Source: Burkholderiales bacterium
Lineage (GTDB): Bacteria > Pseudomonadota > Gammaproteobacteria > Burkholderiales > Burkholderiaceae_C
Assembly (NCBI GenBank): GCA_016192425.1
Contig: JACPUE010000015.1
Span: forward strand, 16,027 to 80,026
Direction: 5' to 3'
DNA: 64,000 nt
Shown here piece by piece: positions 34,501 through 42,608 of the stretch; positions within the stretch are counted from its first letter, which is position 1, and each line of letters starts with the position of its first letter. A model generated the notes under the pieces. That model searched no databases. It was not told the DNA's origin and was given only the letters and a program-made list of their open reading frames with translations. The position numbers were made by a program, and so were the translations under genes.

Positions 34501-34877
34501 TGGCGCGATATCTCCAATCTTTGATTGACGATCTGGCGCAATTCCGTCCAGCGCCGCTGCTGCGCCGGGCTGTCGGCCGTCGATTGACCAATGTTCCCGA
34601 GCGACAGTTCGCGCGCAGCAATCGCCTGATCCCGTTCGACCAAATGGTCGGCATTCCCGGTCAACCGGAAATTCTGCGTCGCCAATTCAACTTGCAGTGA
34701 ATAACCCCTCGTGCGGGCCAACTCGTTGAGCACCTCATACGTTTGGGCCACCATCTTGGCTGCATGCGCTGCATCGTCAGCAATTTTCCAAGTTGATACA
34801 GCCAATGCGGCGACCACCAGCGTGGCAGCACCGAATGCAATGGCGACCTTTGACTTGAAACTGGACCATGACGTCAT
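31527..34877 (-). CDS. Membrane GGDEF-EAL protein with CHASE3, PAS and GAF domains
   Basis: An 1116-residue cyclic-di-GMP protein. In order: TM1 (about residues 12-30), a helical CHASE3-like periplasmic domain, TM2 (about 187-207), two PAS domains (HSIGDAVLATDIAGRVTRMN; TVPAMIAYVNAERRYVYVN), a GAF domain, GGDEF and EAL. The GGDEF site reads RLRGDEFAVL. EAL residues look complete: EALVRWQHP, NLSARNF, EITES, DDFGTGYSSLGYL, IKIDQSF and VAEGVET. Phosphodiesterase activity is thus likely; cyclase activity is possible because RGDEF variants can be active. ATG 34877 is favoured by GGAAGG upstream. GC content is below average for the window. Confidence 0.93.
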   Translation of the reverse strand: MTSWSSFKSKVAIAFGAATLVVAALAVSTWKIADDAAHAAKMVAQTYEVLNELARTRGYSLQVELATQNFRLTGNADHLVERDQAIAARELSLGNIGQSTADSPAQQRRWTELRQIVNQRLEISRQVEKLRKTQGQEAADAFVATAPLKATRTRTYQLLNEMDMDARQSLAQRLAEHAQARQALVYAGTLVAALLVALLGCTYFLIRRQLQTTAASQRALADNEENLSTTLHSIGDAVLATDIAGRVTRMNPVAERLTGWRISQAQGLPVEEVFHIVHDQTREPVQVPVAVALATGETQALSDHSVLIARDGSEWPIADSAAPIRDAQGLLRGVVLVFRDVTAEREAARIIREQNAILEADVRKRTAQWHESESHLRSIIGTVPAMIAYVNAERRYVYVNMQYRERFAPGHEDITGCTVQEILGPDRYAIASALIDKVLAGEPQAYDWQPFPGVWQTIQYAPKHGADGEVAGYYVLGTDITERKRFEERIQALNTELGQRVRELERVSRALRTLSAGNRAMLRASEEAVLLESMCRAIVTAGGYGMAIVWYRGEDVDAMLRPVAECSYPGGMDALRQVDLCLADAGLGQDPTPAAIRDERPHLVRSMGGGNSAFSLGLGRFAGATSGLSCPLHVDGAVIGALSIYDPEPGAFGDDEIALLTESAQDLAFGISSLRARMEQQRVHAAMYHMMRHDVLTGLPNAIEFTQALTAAVEGPSPVGQPMAALQLNVERLGEINDVLGYTHGDQILRDFGQRLRECLPPQVLVARLRGDEFAVLAPAKDTAEAQSLVETINAFLSRPFPVADIELDVSAKIGIALYPEHGSTAQELLRRMGKALYYAKANGLAQCLFDPSKQRDQTGRLKMAGELRRAISAGQLRLFLQPKVEISSGRVCGAEALVRWQHPQQGLILPGAFIGLAEQTGLIKPLTEWVIVAALDLLQDWQVRGCAVPVAINLSARNFRDEQLFSKYRNWQAQRNVAPGLLEVEITESTVMDDAEYALRMLHALRGEGIPLYIDDFGTGYSSLGYLQKLPVDYIKIDQSFVADMTHNRESAAIVRSTIDLVHDLGCKTVAEGVETQEHWELLASLGCDIAQGYFIAKPMPSEAFQHWAAGFKMP

Positions 34878-35088
34878 GGAACAACCCTTCCATCCCATGT
34901 GCCGTGCAGATTGCCACGAACACATTGCTGTCTTCTCCCGGGCACAACAAGCAAAAACTGCAACTATACAGATAACATGTTTTTTTACGCATGGGTGCCG
35001 ATTGGCATTGGCACGGCCCGGATCAAGCAGGGACGGGTTCGTTGCACCTTCAAAAGCTATGCGACGAACGAGACATATGCCCCCGCCC

Positions 35089-37692
35089 TCACTCCGCTGC
35101 CTGCCTCAGCGTATCCACCACCGGGCGGCGCAGCACTTCGCGCAGGCCCCACCAGCCTGCCAGCAGGGCCAGCACGGCGCCTGCCAGTCCGCCTGCCACG
35201 GGCACCAGGGGGGAGGCTGTCCAGGTGAAATCAAAGGCGTAGCGCGCCAGCGCCCAGCCCACGGCCACGGCCACGCAGCTTGCCAACACGCCCGCGAGCA
35301 GGCCCACGCCCGCCAGCTCGGCGCGCTGCACCTGGCCCAGCAGGCTGGCGCGTGCGCCCAGGGCGCGCATGATGGCGTATTCACGCGCACGCTCTTCGCG
35401 CGTGGCAGTCACGGCGGCAAACAGCACCACCAGTCCGGCGGCCAGGGTGAAGCCGAACAGGAATTCGACCGCGCGCACCACCTGGTCGAGCACGGTTTGC
35501 ACCTGCGTGAGCGTAGCGCCCATGTCCACGTTGGTGATGTTGGGGAATTGGCGCACCAGGGCGTTGTCGAACCCGGCGCTTCCAACGCCGGGCCGCCCCA
35601 AGTCGGAAGCAGCCCCCTCGGGGGGCAGCGGATCTCGCGCAGCGGAGGAGCGTGGGGGCCATACTTCTGGCGCACGGTAGGCGGCCAGGTAGGTGAGCGG
35701 CGCATCGGGCACCTGCGCCACGGGGAACATCACAAAGAAGTTGGCACGCATGGAGGCCCAGTCCACCTTGCGCAGCGAGGTGATGCGCACCTCGTGCTGC
35801 ACACCCGCCATGTCAAAGCGCAGGGTGTCACCGAGCTTCAGGCCCAGGGTCTTGGCCAGGCCCTCTTCCACGCTGGCGGCGCCTTGTTCATCGGGTGTCC
35901 AGCGGCCTGCCACCACCTGGTTGTGCGGGGGCTGCTCCTGGGCGTTGGAGAGGTTGAACTCGCGCTCCACCAGGCGCTGCGCGCGGTCGTCTGAAAAGCT
36001 CTCGGGGCCGATGGGCTGGCCGTTCACGGCCACCAGGCGGCCACGGATCATGGGGTACCAGTCGTAGCGGCGCACGCCCGCGTCCTGCAGGGTCTGGCGG
36101 AAAGGCTGGGCCTGGTCGGGCTGGATGTTGATGACGAAGCGGTTGGGCGCGTCGGGCGGCGTGGCCTGGCGCCAGCTGGCGATGAGGTCGGTGCGCAGCA
36201 GCACCAGCAGCACCAGCGCCAGCAGCCCCACGGCCAGGCTGCTGACCTGCACCACGGCATAGGCTGGGCGTGCGGCAATCTGGCGTGTGGCCAGCACCAG
36301 CCAGCGCGGCGCGGTGGCCTCGTGCACGCTGCGGCGCAAGGCGTGCACGGCCAGCCAGCTCAGCAGGGCAAACAAGCCCACGGCCAGGCCAAAACCGCCC
36401 ACTGCGATCAGGCCCAGCTTGAGATCGCTGCTGACGGTGAGCAGCAGCGCGGCAAAGCCCGCCACGCCCAGCCCCAGCACGGCCAAGGAGGCCGGGCGCA
36501 GCGCGCCCATGTCGCGCCGGATGACGCGCAGCGGCGGCACCTGTGCCAGTTGCAGCACGGGCGGCAGGCCAAAGGCCGCCAGCAGGGTCAGGCCCACGCC
36601 CAGCCCCAGGCCCAGGGGCCACAGGCCGGGTGCGGGCAGGCCGCTTTCCACCAGCCCGGCCAGCAGCAGCACAAACACGTGGTGCACGCCATAGCCCAGC
36701 AGCAGCCCGGCCAGGCTGGCGGCCAGGCCCACGAGCAGAAATTCCACCGCATAGCTGCCCGCAATGGCGCGCTGGCTCAGGCCCAGCACGCGCAGCATGG
36801 CGGCGGCGTCCAGGTGCGCGGCGGCAAAGCCGCGCGCGGCCAGCGCCACCGCCACGGCGGCCAGCAGCGCAGCCAGCAGCGCCACCAGGCTGAGGAACTT
36901 TTGCGCACGCTCCAGGGTTTGCTTCATCTCGGGGCGGCCCGATTCCATGGATTCGAGCCGCACGCCGCGCACGGCGGAGCGTTGCAGTTCCTGCTCGGCC
37001 CAGGTGGTGAACTGGCGCACAGCCGCAGGCTCGCCCGCCACGGCAAAGCGGTAGGTCAGGCGGCTGGCGGGCTGCACCAGGCCGGTGGCGGCCACGTCCG
37101 CCGCGTTGACCATGACGCGCGGCGCAAACGCCATGAAGCCCGCGCCCCGGTCGGGCTCGACGACGATGATGCGCGCGATGCGCAGGCTGGCGTCGCCCAG
37201 CAGCAGCGGGTCGCCCATGCGCAGGCCCAGCGCTTCGAGCAGCGGGGCATCGACCCACACCTCGCCAGGCGCAGGAATGTCGCGGGTGCTGGCGCCGGTT
37301 TCGCCAGGTGCTGCGGCCACCTTCAGGCTGCCGCGCAGCGGGTAGCCGGGTTCCACGCTTTTGAAAGCCACCAGGCGGCTGGCACCGCCAAACGCGTCGC
37401 CTGCGCGGCCCATGGTGGGAAAGCCTGCCGTGGTCACGGCCTGCAGGCCCAGGGCGCGGGCGCGTTCGACAAATGCGGCGGGCGTGGGGTTGTCGCTGGC
37501 CACCACGGCGTCGCCGCCCAGAATCTGCAGCGCGTCGCGCTGCAGGCCGCCTTGCAGCCGGTCGGCAAAAAAGGCCACCGAGGTGAGCGCGGCCACGGCC
37601 AGCGTCACGGCCACGGCCAGCAGGCGCAACTCGCCAGCACGCCAGTCGCGCAGCAGGGTGCGCCAGCCCAGGGCAAAGAAGGAAGCGTTCAT
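35089..37692 (-). CDS. FtsX-like ABC transporter permease (YbbP type)
   Basis: An 867-residue membrane protein with about ten transmembrane segments and two periplasmic MacB-like domains, matching E. coli YbbP. These permeases work with an ATPase (YbbA) and move or extract lipids or lipoproteins. The start MNASFFALGWRTLLRDWRAGELRLL and end GLREVLRRPVVDTLRQAAE fit the family. No ATPase gene is adjacent. Within one periplasmic domain the stretch VWPPRSSAARDPLPPEGAAS plus about 10 residues is encoded by a GC-rich hairpin sequence (35577-35665) and looks like an in-frame repeat insertion. Confidence 0.9.
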   Translation of the reverse strand: MNASFFALGWRTLLRDWRAGELRLLAVAVTLAVAALTSVAFFADRLQGGLQRDALQILGGDAVVASDNPTPAAFVERARALGLQAVTTAGFPTMGRAGDAFGGASRLVAFKSVEPGYPLRGSLKVAAAPGETGASTRDIPAPGEVWVDAPLLEALGLRMGDPLLLGDASLRIARIIVVEPDRGAGFMAFAPRVMVNAADVAATGLVQPASRLTYRFAVAGEPAAVRQFTTWAEQELQRSAVRGVRLESMESGRPEMKQTLERAQKFLSLVALLAALLAAVAVALAARGFAAAHLDAAAMLRVLGLSQRAIAGSYAVEFLLVGLAASLAGLLLGYGVHHVFVLLLAGLVESGLPAPGLWPLGLGLGVGLTLLAAFGLPPVLQLAQVPPLRVIRRDMGALRPASLAVLGLGVAGFAALLLTVSSDLKLGLIAVGGFGLAVGLFALLSWLAVHALRRSVHEATAPRWLVLATRQIAARPAYAVVQVSSLAVGLLALVLLVLLRTDLIASWRQATPPDAPNRFVINIQPDQAQPFRQTLQDAGVRRYDWYPMIRGRLVAVNGQPIGPESFSDDRAQRLVEREFNLSNAQEQPPHNQVVAGRWTPDEQGAASVEEGLAKTLGLKLGDTLRFDMAGVQHEVRITSLRKVDWASMRANFFVMFPVAQVPDAPLTYLAAYRAPEVWPPRSSAARDPLPPEGAASDLGRPGVGSAGFDNALVRQFPNITNVDMGATLTQVQTVLDQVVRAVEFLFGFTLAAGLVVLFAAVTATREERAREYAIMRALGARASLLGQVQRAELAGVGLLAGVLASCVAVAVGWALARYAFDFTWTASPLVPVAGGLAGAVLALLAGWWGLREVLRRPVVDTLRQAAE
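35577..35665 (-). repeat. GC-rich hairpin element inside the permease gene
   Basis: About 90 bp centred on the stem GCCCCC-TCG-GGGGGC (35612-35626). On the permease strand it gives TATGGCCCCCACGCTCC, then CCCCCCGAGGGGGC and TTGGGGCGGCCC. It keeps the reading frame and adds about 30 Pro/Ala/Arg/Gly-rich residues. It resembles an intergenic element I recall from Comamonadaceae genomes; only one copy is seen in this window. Confidence 0.5.
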
Positions 37693-37792
37693 GGACACTA
37701 CCTTAGCGCAAGTGCTCTCACTCCCAGCGCGTAGCGAAAAAATTGCAGGCCGCGGTCGGGGTATTCGCACGCTCCTGCGCCTGAACAGCCTC

Positions 37793-38884
37793 TCAGGTGT
37801 TCTTGCTCACGGTGATGGTCGGGAACTTGGCCGAGAAGTCCTTGGACTGCAGCGCAATGCGCGCGGCCACGTCGCGCGCCACCTGGCGGTAGATGCCTGC
37901 GGCCTCGCTCTGCGGGTCTGCCACCACGGTGGGCTGGCCGCTGTCGGCCTGCTGGCGGATCTTCAGGTCCAGCGGCAGCGCGCCCAGGTAGTGCATGCCC
38001 TGCTCCTGGGCCAGGCGGCGCCCGCCGCCCTCGCCAAAAATATGCTCGGCATGCCCGCAGTTGGAGCACACATGCACGGCCATGTTTTCCACCAGGCCCA
38101 GGATGGGCACGCCCACCTTTTCAAACATGTTGATGCCCTTGCGTGCGTCGATCAGGGCAATGTCCTGCGGCGTGGTCACGATGACGGCGCCGGTGATGGG
38201 CACGCGCTGGCTCAGGGTGAGCTGGATGTCGCCGGTGCCGGGGGGCATGTCCACCACCAGGTAGTCCACGTCCTTCCAGTTGGTCTGGCGCAGCAGTTGC
38301 TCCAGCGCCTGCGTGGCCATGGGGCCGCGCCAGATCATGGCCTGGTCCGGGCTCACCATGAAGCCGATGGACATGACCTGCACGCCGTGGTTGACCAGCG
38401 GCTCCATGGACTTGCCGTCCAGGCTGTCAGGCTTGCGGTCAATGCCCATCATCATGGGCTGGCTCGGGCCGTAGATGTCGGCGTCCAGCAGGCCCACGGT
38501 GGCGCCTTCGGCCGCCAGGGCCAGCGCCAGGTTGGCGGCGGTGGTGCTTTTGCCCACACCGCCCTTGCCCGAGGCCACGGCCACAATGTTCTTCACGCCC
38601 GGCAGCAGCTGCACGCCACGTTGCACGGCATGGGCCACCACCTTGGTCGCAATGTCCACCTGCACCGCCTGTACGCCCTGCACCGAGCGCGCTGCGGCGT
38701 CCAGCGCGGCGCGCAAGGCGGCCTCCTGGCTGCGGGCCGGGTAGCCCAGTTCAATATCGAAAGCCACCTGGCCGCCGTCGATGCGCAGGTTGCGCAGCGC
38801 GCGGGTGCTCACGTAGTCCTTGCCGGTGACCGGATCGCGCACGCCTGCCAGCGCTGCGAGCAGATCTTCTTCCTTGATCGCCAT
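37793..38884 (-). CDS. apbC: Iron-sulfur cluster carrier ApbC/Mrp
   Basis: A 363-residue P-loop ATPase that carries and donates Fe-S clusters. An N-terminal FeS_assembly_P (DUF59) domain (EEDLLAALAGVRDPVTGKD) precedes the ATPase: Walker A ASGKGGVGKSTTAANLALAL with the deviant Lys, DADIYGPSQPMMMG, and VDMPPGTGDIQLTLSQ. The cluster-binding pair is C-x2-C in VHVCSNCGHAEHIFG. Start ATG 38884 is supported by AGGAGA 8 bases upstream. It is divergent from the patatin gene across a palindromic element. Confidence 0.96.
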   Translation of the reverse strand: MAIKEEDLLAALAGVRDPVTGKDYVSTRALRNLRIDGGQVAFDIELGYPARSQEAALRAALDAAARSVQGVQAVQVDIATKVVAHAVQRGVQLLPGVKNIVAVASGKGGVGKSTTAANLALALAAEGATVGLLDADIYGPSQPMMMGIDRKPDSLDGKSMEPLVNHGVQVMSIGFMVSPDQAMIWRGPMATQALEQLLRQTNWKDVDYLVVDMPPGTGDIQLTLSQRVPITGAVIVTTPQDIALIDARKGINMFEKVGVPILGLVENMAVHVCSNCGHAEHIFGEGGGRRLAQEQGMHYLGALPLDLKIRQQADSGQPTVVADPQSEAAGIYRQVARDVAARIALQSKDFSAKFPTITVSKNT

Positions 38885-39035
38885 TGCGTTTCTCTCCTGT
38901 GGGGAAGGCAAGTCTATCCAAGGTGCGCAGACATGGCGTCCATCAACCCCACCGCCATTGGGCGCATCAGGTTGTGGCCTGGATGCCGCAGTTGCGGGTT
39001 TTCCCAAGCTGGCGCCGGGGCTGCGCTGGCGCACA

Positions 39036-39091
39036 CTAGGGCGTGTCATCATTCAATTCGCGTGGGGGAATTGAATGATGACACGCCCTAG
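39036..39091. repeat. Perfect 24-bp inverted repeat, probable insertion-sequence end pair
   Basis: CTAGGGCGTGTCATCATTCA + ATTC (39036-39059), an 8-base loop GCGTGGGG, then the exact reverse complement (39068-39091). The outer CTAG occurs on both sides, a target-site form used by IS5-group elements, so this may be two terminal repeats joined head to head after loss of the transposase, or a small MITE-like element. It ends 9 bases before the patatin ATG. Confidence 0.75.
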
Positions 39092-39100
39092 CGCTGCACC

Positions 39101-40351
39101 ATGACCGACCCGAACCGCCCGCCCGAACCATCCTCCCCACGCACCGGCCTGCTGCTGACCGGCGGCGGCGCGCGCGCTGCCTACCAGGTGGGCGTGCTCG
39201 AAGCCATTGCCGACCTGCGCCTGGCCTGCGGCGCGGGCGAGGAGCCCAACCCCTTCCCCATCGTCACCGGCACCTCGGCGGGCGCCATCAACGCCGCCGC
39301 GCTGGCCTGCGGGGCCGACCAGTTCGACCGCGCGGTGCGCCGCATCGTGCGCGTCTGGAGCGGTTTTCACGCACAGCAGGTGTACCGTGCCGATTCCATC
39401 AGCGTGATGCGCAGCGGCGCGCGCTGGCTCACGCTGCTGTCGCTGGGCTGGGTGCTGGCGCGCTGGCGCCGCATGCGCCCGCGCTCGCTGCTGGACAACG
39501 AGCCATTGGCCAAGCTGCTGATCAAGATGGTGCCGCTGGTGCGCCTGCCCCGGCTGATCCGCCAGGGCCACCTGCAGGCGCTGGCCGTCACCGCGTCGAG
39601 CTACAGCTCGGGCGAGCATGTGACCTTTTTCGAGGCGGGCGAGCGCCAGAACCCCTGGGTACGCTCGCAGCGCCGCGCCGTGCGCGACCGCATCACGCAC
39701 GAGCACCTGCTGGCCTCGGCGGCCATTCCCTTCGTGTTTCCGGCCACGGCCATCGACATCGAAGGCCACACCGAATACTTTGGCGACGGCTCCATGCGCC
39801 AGTCCGCCCCCATTGCCCCGGCCATCCACCTGGGGGCAGAGCGCGTGCTGGTGGTGGGCGCAGGCCGCATGCACGAGCCCAAGGACGACGCGACGGCTGC
39901 GCTGTCCACCGGCTACCCCTCGCTGGCGCAGATTGCGGGCCACGCGCTGTCCAACATCTTCCTCGACGCGCTGTGGGTGGACCTGGAGCGCATGCAGCGC
40001 ATCAACCAGACCATCTCGCTGATCCCGCCCGAAGCCCGCGCGCACAGCAGCCTGCGCCCCATCGAGCTGCTGGTGATCGCCCCCACCCAGCGCCTGGACG
40101 CCGTGGCCGCCCGCCATGTGGCCGACCTGCCCGTGCCTGTGCGCACCATGCTGGGGGCGCTGGGCGTGTCGTCCAAGAACCAGGACGTGCGCAGCGCAGC
40201 GCTGGCAAGCTACCTGCTGTTCGAGCAGAACTACACGCGCGACCTCATGGCCCTGGGCCGTGCCGACACGCTGGCGCAGCGCGCGGCGGTATGCCGCTTC
40301 TTCGGCTGGCAGGACACGGGCACCGAACTCCCGCAGCAGCCGGCAGCCTGA
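39101..40351 (+). CDS. Patatin-like phospholipase
   Basis: A 416-residue acyl hydrolase. The oxyanion loop is [16 protein letters not shown] (residues 18-33), the nucleophile elbow [11 protein letters not shown] (Ser near residue 57) and the catalytic Asp in [11 protein letters not shown], where the usual DG[GA] is DGS. There is no signal peptide, so it is probably cytoplasmic, acting on membrane phospholipids. The C-terminal half is a family-specific extension. A hairpin element sits just before the start, which may affect translation. Confidence 0.92.
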   Translation: MTDPNRPPEPSSPRTGLLLTGGGARAAYQVGVLEAIADLRLACGAGEEPNPFPIVTGTSAGAINAAALACGADQFDRAVRRIVRVWSGFHAQQVYRADSISVMRSGARWLTLLSLGWVLARWRRMRPRSLLDNEPLAKLLIKMVPLVRLPRLIRQGHLQALAVTASSYSSGEHVTFFEAGERQNPWVRSQRRAVRDRITHEHLLASAAIPFVFPATAIDIEGHTEYFGDGSMRQSAPIAPAIHLGAERVLVVGAGRMHEPKDDATAALSTGYPSLAQIAGHALSNIFLDALWVDLERMQRINQTISLIPPEARAHSSLRPIELLVIAPTQRLDAVAARHVADLPVPVRTMLGALGVSSKNQDVRSAALASYLLFEQNYTRDLMALGRADTLAQRAAVCRFFGWQDTGTELPQQPAA

Positions 40352-40367
40352 AACAGCGGCCCGCCGG

Positions 40368-40373
40368 TAAAAT
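40368..40373 (+). promoter_or_regulatory. Candidate -10 box of metG
   Basis: TAAAAT followed by CG, the same TAAAATCG form as before serS, but here 46 bases before the metG ATG. It would give a conventional leader transcript. No clear -35 is seen. Confidence 0.35.
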
Positions 40374-40419
40374 CGCAGGTTCCGCCAAAAAGGCGAACCC
40401 GCTTTTGAGAGCCGCTCCC

Positions 40420-42501
40420 ATGCCCGCACGCAAACTCTTTGTCACCACCGCCCTGCCCTATGCCAACGGCCATTTCCACATCGGCCACATCATGGAGTAC
40501 ATCCAGGCGGACATCTGGGTGCGCACGCAGCGGCTGCTGGGCAACGAGGTGAACTTCGTCGGTGCCGACGACACGCATGGCGCGCCCATCATGATCGCTG
40601 CCGAGAAGGCCGGCAAGACGCCGCAGCAGTTCGTGGCCGACATCGCCGCCGGGCGCCAGCAGTACCTCGACGGCTTCCACATCGCATTCGACAACTGGCA
40701 CAGCACCGACGCGCCCGAAAACCACCAGTTGGCCCAAGACATCTACCGCGGCCTCAAGGCCAACGGCCTGATCGAGACACGCACCATCGAGCAGTTCTTC
40801 GACCCCGAGAAGAACATGTTCCTGCCCGACCGCTTCATCAAGGGCGAGTGCCCCAAGTGCCACACCAAGGACCAGTACGGCGACAACTGTGAAGCCTGCG
40901 GCGCCGTGTACGCGCCCACCGACCTCATCAACCCCTATTCCGCGCTGTCGGGCGCCAAACCGGTGCTCAAGCATTCGGAGCATTTCTTCTTCAAGCTGTC
41001 CGACCCGCGCTGCGTGGCTTTCCTGGAAGACTGGACGCAGGACGGCCGCCTGCAGCCCGAGGTGGCCAACAAGGTGCGCGAATGGTTCACCGTGCGCACC
41101 AACCCCGACGGCACGCAGAGTGAGGGCCTGGGCGACTGGGACATCTCGCGCGATGCGCCCTACTTCGGCATCGAGATCCCCGACGCGCCGGGCAAGTACT
41201 TCTACGTCTGGCTGGACGCGCCCATCGGTTATCTCGCCTCGCTCAAGAACCTGCTCGCCAAGCGCGGCCAGGACTACGAGGCCTACATGGCCGACCCGGC
41301 GCTGGAGCAGTACCACTTCATCGGCAAGGACATCGTCACCTTCCACACGCTGTTCTGGCCCGCCACGCTGAAGTTCAGCGGCCGCAAGGTGCCCGACTCG
41401 GTGTTCGTGCACGGCTTCCTCACCGTGAACAACGGCGAGAAGATGAGCAAGAGCCGGGGCACGGGCCTGGATCCGCTCAAGTACCTGAAGCTGGGCATGA
41501 ACCCCGAGTGGCTGCGCTACTACCTGGCCACCAAGCTCAGCAGCCGCAACGAGGACATCGACTTCAATGCCGAAGACTTCCTGCTGCGCGTCAACAGCGA
41601 CCTGATCGGCAAGTACGTGAACATTGCCAGCCGTGCGGCGGGCTTCATTGCCAAGCGCTTTGGCGGCCTGCTGGGCGAGGTATCGGCCGACGGCGACGCA
41701 CTGCTGGCCCACCTGCGCGCAGGCGCCCCGGCCATCATCGAACTGCTGGCCGAACGCGAATACGGCAAGGCCCTGCGCGAAACCATGCTGCTGGCCGACC
41801 GCGTGAACGCCTACGTGGACCAGAACAAGCCCTGGGAGCTGGCCAAGCAGCAAGGCATGGACACCCGCCTGCAGGATGTGTGCACCACCTGCATCGAGGC
41901 TTTCCGCATCCTCACCGTGCTGCTCAAGCCCGTGCTGCCCGCAGTGGCCCAGCAGGTGGAGGCCTTCCTCAACGTGCCACCGCTGGGCTTTGCCAGCGTG
42001 GACGAGCCCCTGCCCGCAGGCCACCGCATTGGCGAATACAAGCACCTGATGCAGCGCGTGGAGCTGCAGCAGCTTGAAGCACTTTTTGAGCCTCCAGCGC
42101 CCGCCAATCAAGCGCAAGCAGCTATCGAAACAATAGCACCCGGCGGCGAGGAACTGGCCCCCGCCATCAGCATCGACGACTTCGCCAAGATCGACCTGCG
42201 CATCGCACAGATCGTGAACTGCGAGGCCGTGGAGGGCTCGACCAAGCTGCTGCGCCTCACGCTGGACGTGGGCGAGGGGCGCCACCGCAATGTCTTCTCG
42301 GGCATTGCCAGCGCCTACCAACCCGCCGACCTGGTGGGCAAGCTCACCGTGGTGGTGGCCAACCTGGCGCCGCGCAAGATGAAGTTCGGCGTGAGCGAAG
42401 GCATGGTGCTGGCCGCCAGCCATGGCGACGAGAAGGCCCACCCCGGCATCTATGTGCTGAACCCCTGGCCTGGCGCCCAGCCGGGCATGCGGGTGCGCTG
42501 A
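40420..42501 (+). CDS. metG: Methionyl-tRNA synthetase
   Basis: Class I enzyme of 693 residues, the dimeric type. HIGH motif [10 protein letters not shown] (residues 14-23), zinc knuckle [23 protein letters not shown] loop [13 protein letters not shown] (about residue 340) and a C-terminal EMAP-type tRNA-binding domain (about residues 585-693: [20 protein letters not shown]). The linker between core and tRNA-binding domain (about residues 555-573) is encoded by an in-frame copy of the dispersed dyad repeat. The ATG at 40420 is fixed by the family N-terminus [17 protein letters not shown]; the open frame continues upstream through the patatin gene but is not coding there. Confidence 0.98.
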   Translation: MPARKLFVTTALPYANGHFHIGHIMEYIQADIWVRTQRLLGNEVNFVGADDTHGAPIMIAAEKAGKTPQQFVADIAAGRQQYLDGFHIAFDNWHSTDAPENHQLAQDIYRGLKANGLIETRTIEQFFDPEKNMFLPDRFIKGECPKCHTKDQYGDNCEACGAVYAPTDLINPYSALSGAKPVLKHSEHFFFKLSDPRCVAFLEDWTQDGRLQPEVANKVREWFTVRTNPDGTQSEGLGDWDISRDAPYFGIEIPDAPGKYFYVWLDAPIGYLASLKNLLAKRGQDYEAYMADPALEQYHFIGKDIVTFHTLFWPATLKFSGRKVPDSVFVHGFLTVNNGEKMSKSRGTGLDPLKYLKLGMNPEWLRYYLATKLSSRNEDIDFNAEDFLLRVNSDLIGKYVNIASRAAGFIAKRFGGLLGEVSADGDALLAHLRAGAPAIIELLAEREYGKALRETMLLADRVNAYVDQNKPWELAKQQGMDTRLQDVCTTCIEAFRILTVLLKPVLPAVAQQVEAFLNVPPLGFASVDEPLPAGHRIGEYKHLMQRVELQQLEALFEPPAPANQAQAAIETIAPGGEELAPAISIDDFAKIDLRIAQIVNCEAVEGSTKLLRLTLDVGEGRHRNVFSGIASAYQPADLVGKLTVVVANLAPRKMKFGVSEGMVLAASHGDEKAHPGIYVLNPWPGAQPGMRVR
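42083..42137 (+). repeat. Dispersed dyad repeat, copy 7, in frame within metG
   Basis: TTTTTGAGCCTCCAGCGC, then CAATCAAGCGCAAGCAGCTA and TCGAAACAATAGCA. It is closest to copy 1. It contains no stop in the metG frame and encodes the linker [20 protein letters not shown] between the catalytic core and the tRNA-binding domain. Confidence 0.85.
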
Positions 42502-42608
42502 CCGGCAGCAAGCACGCAGGGCTTGCCGCTGGCTGACAGCGTGGCCCTGGCACGCTCAGCAATACCCACGATTGCATCCCGGCACGCGGGGCATACACTG
42601 GTGTCTCC

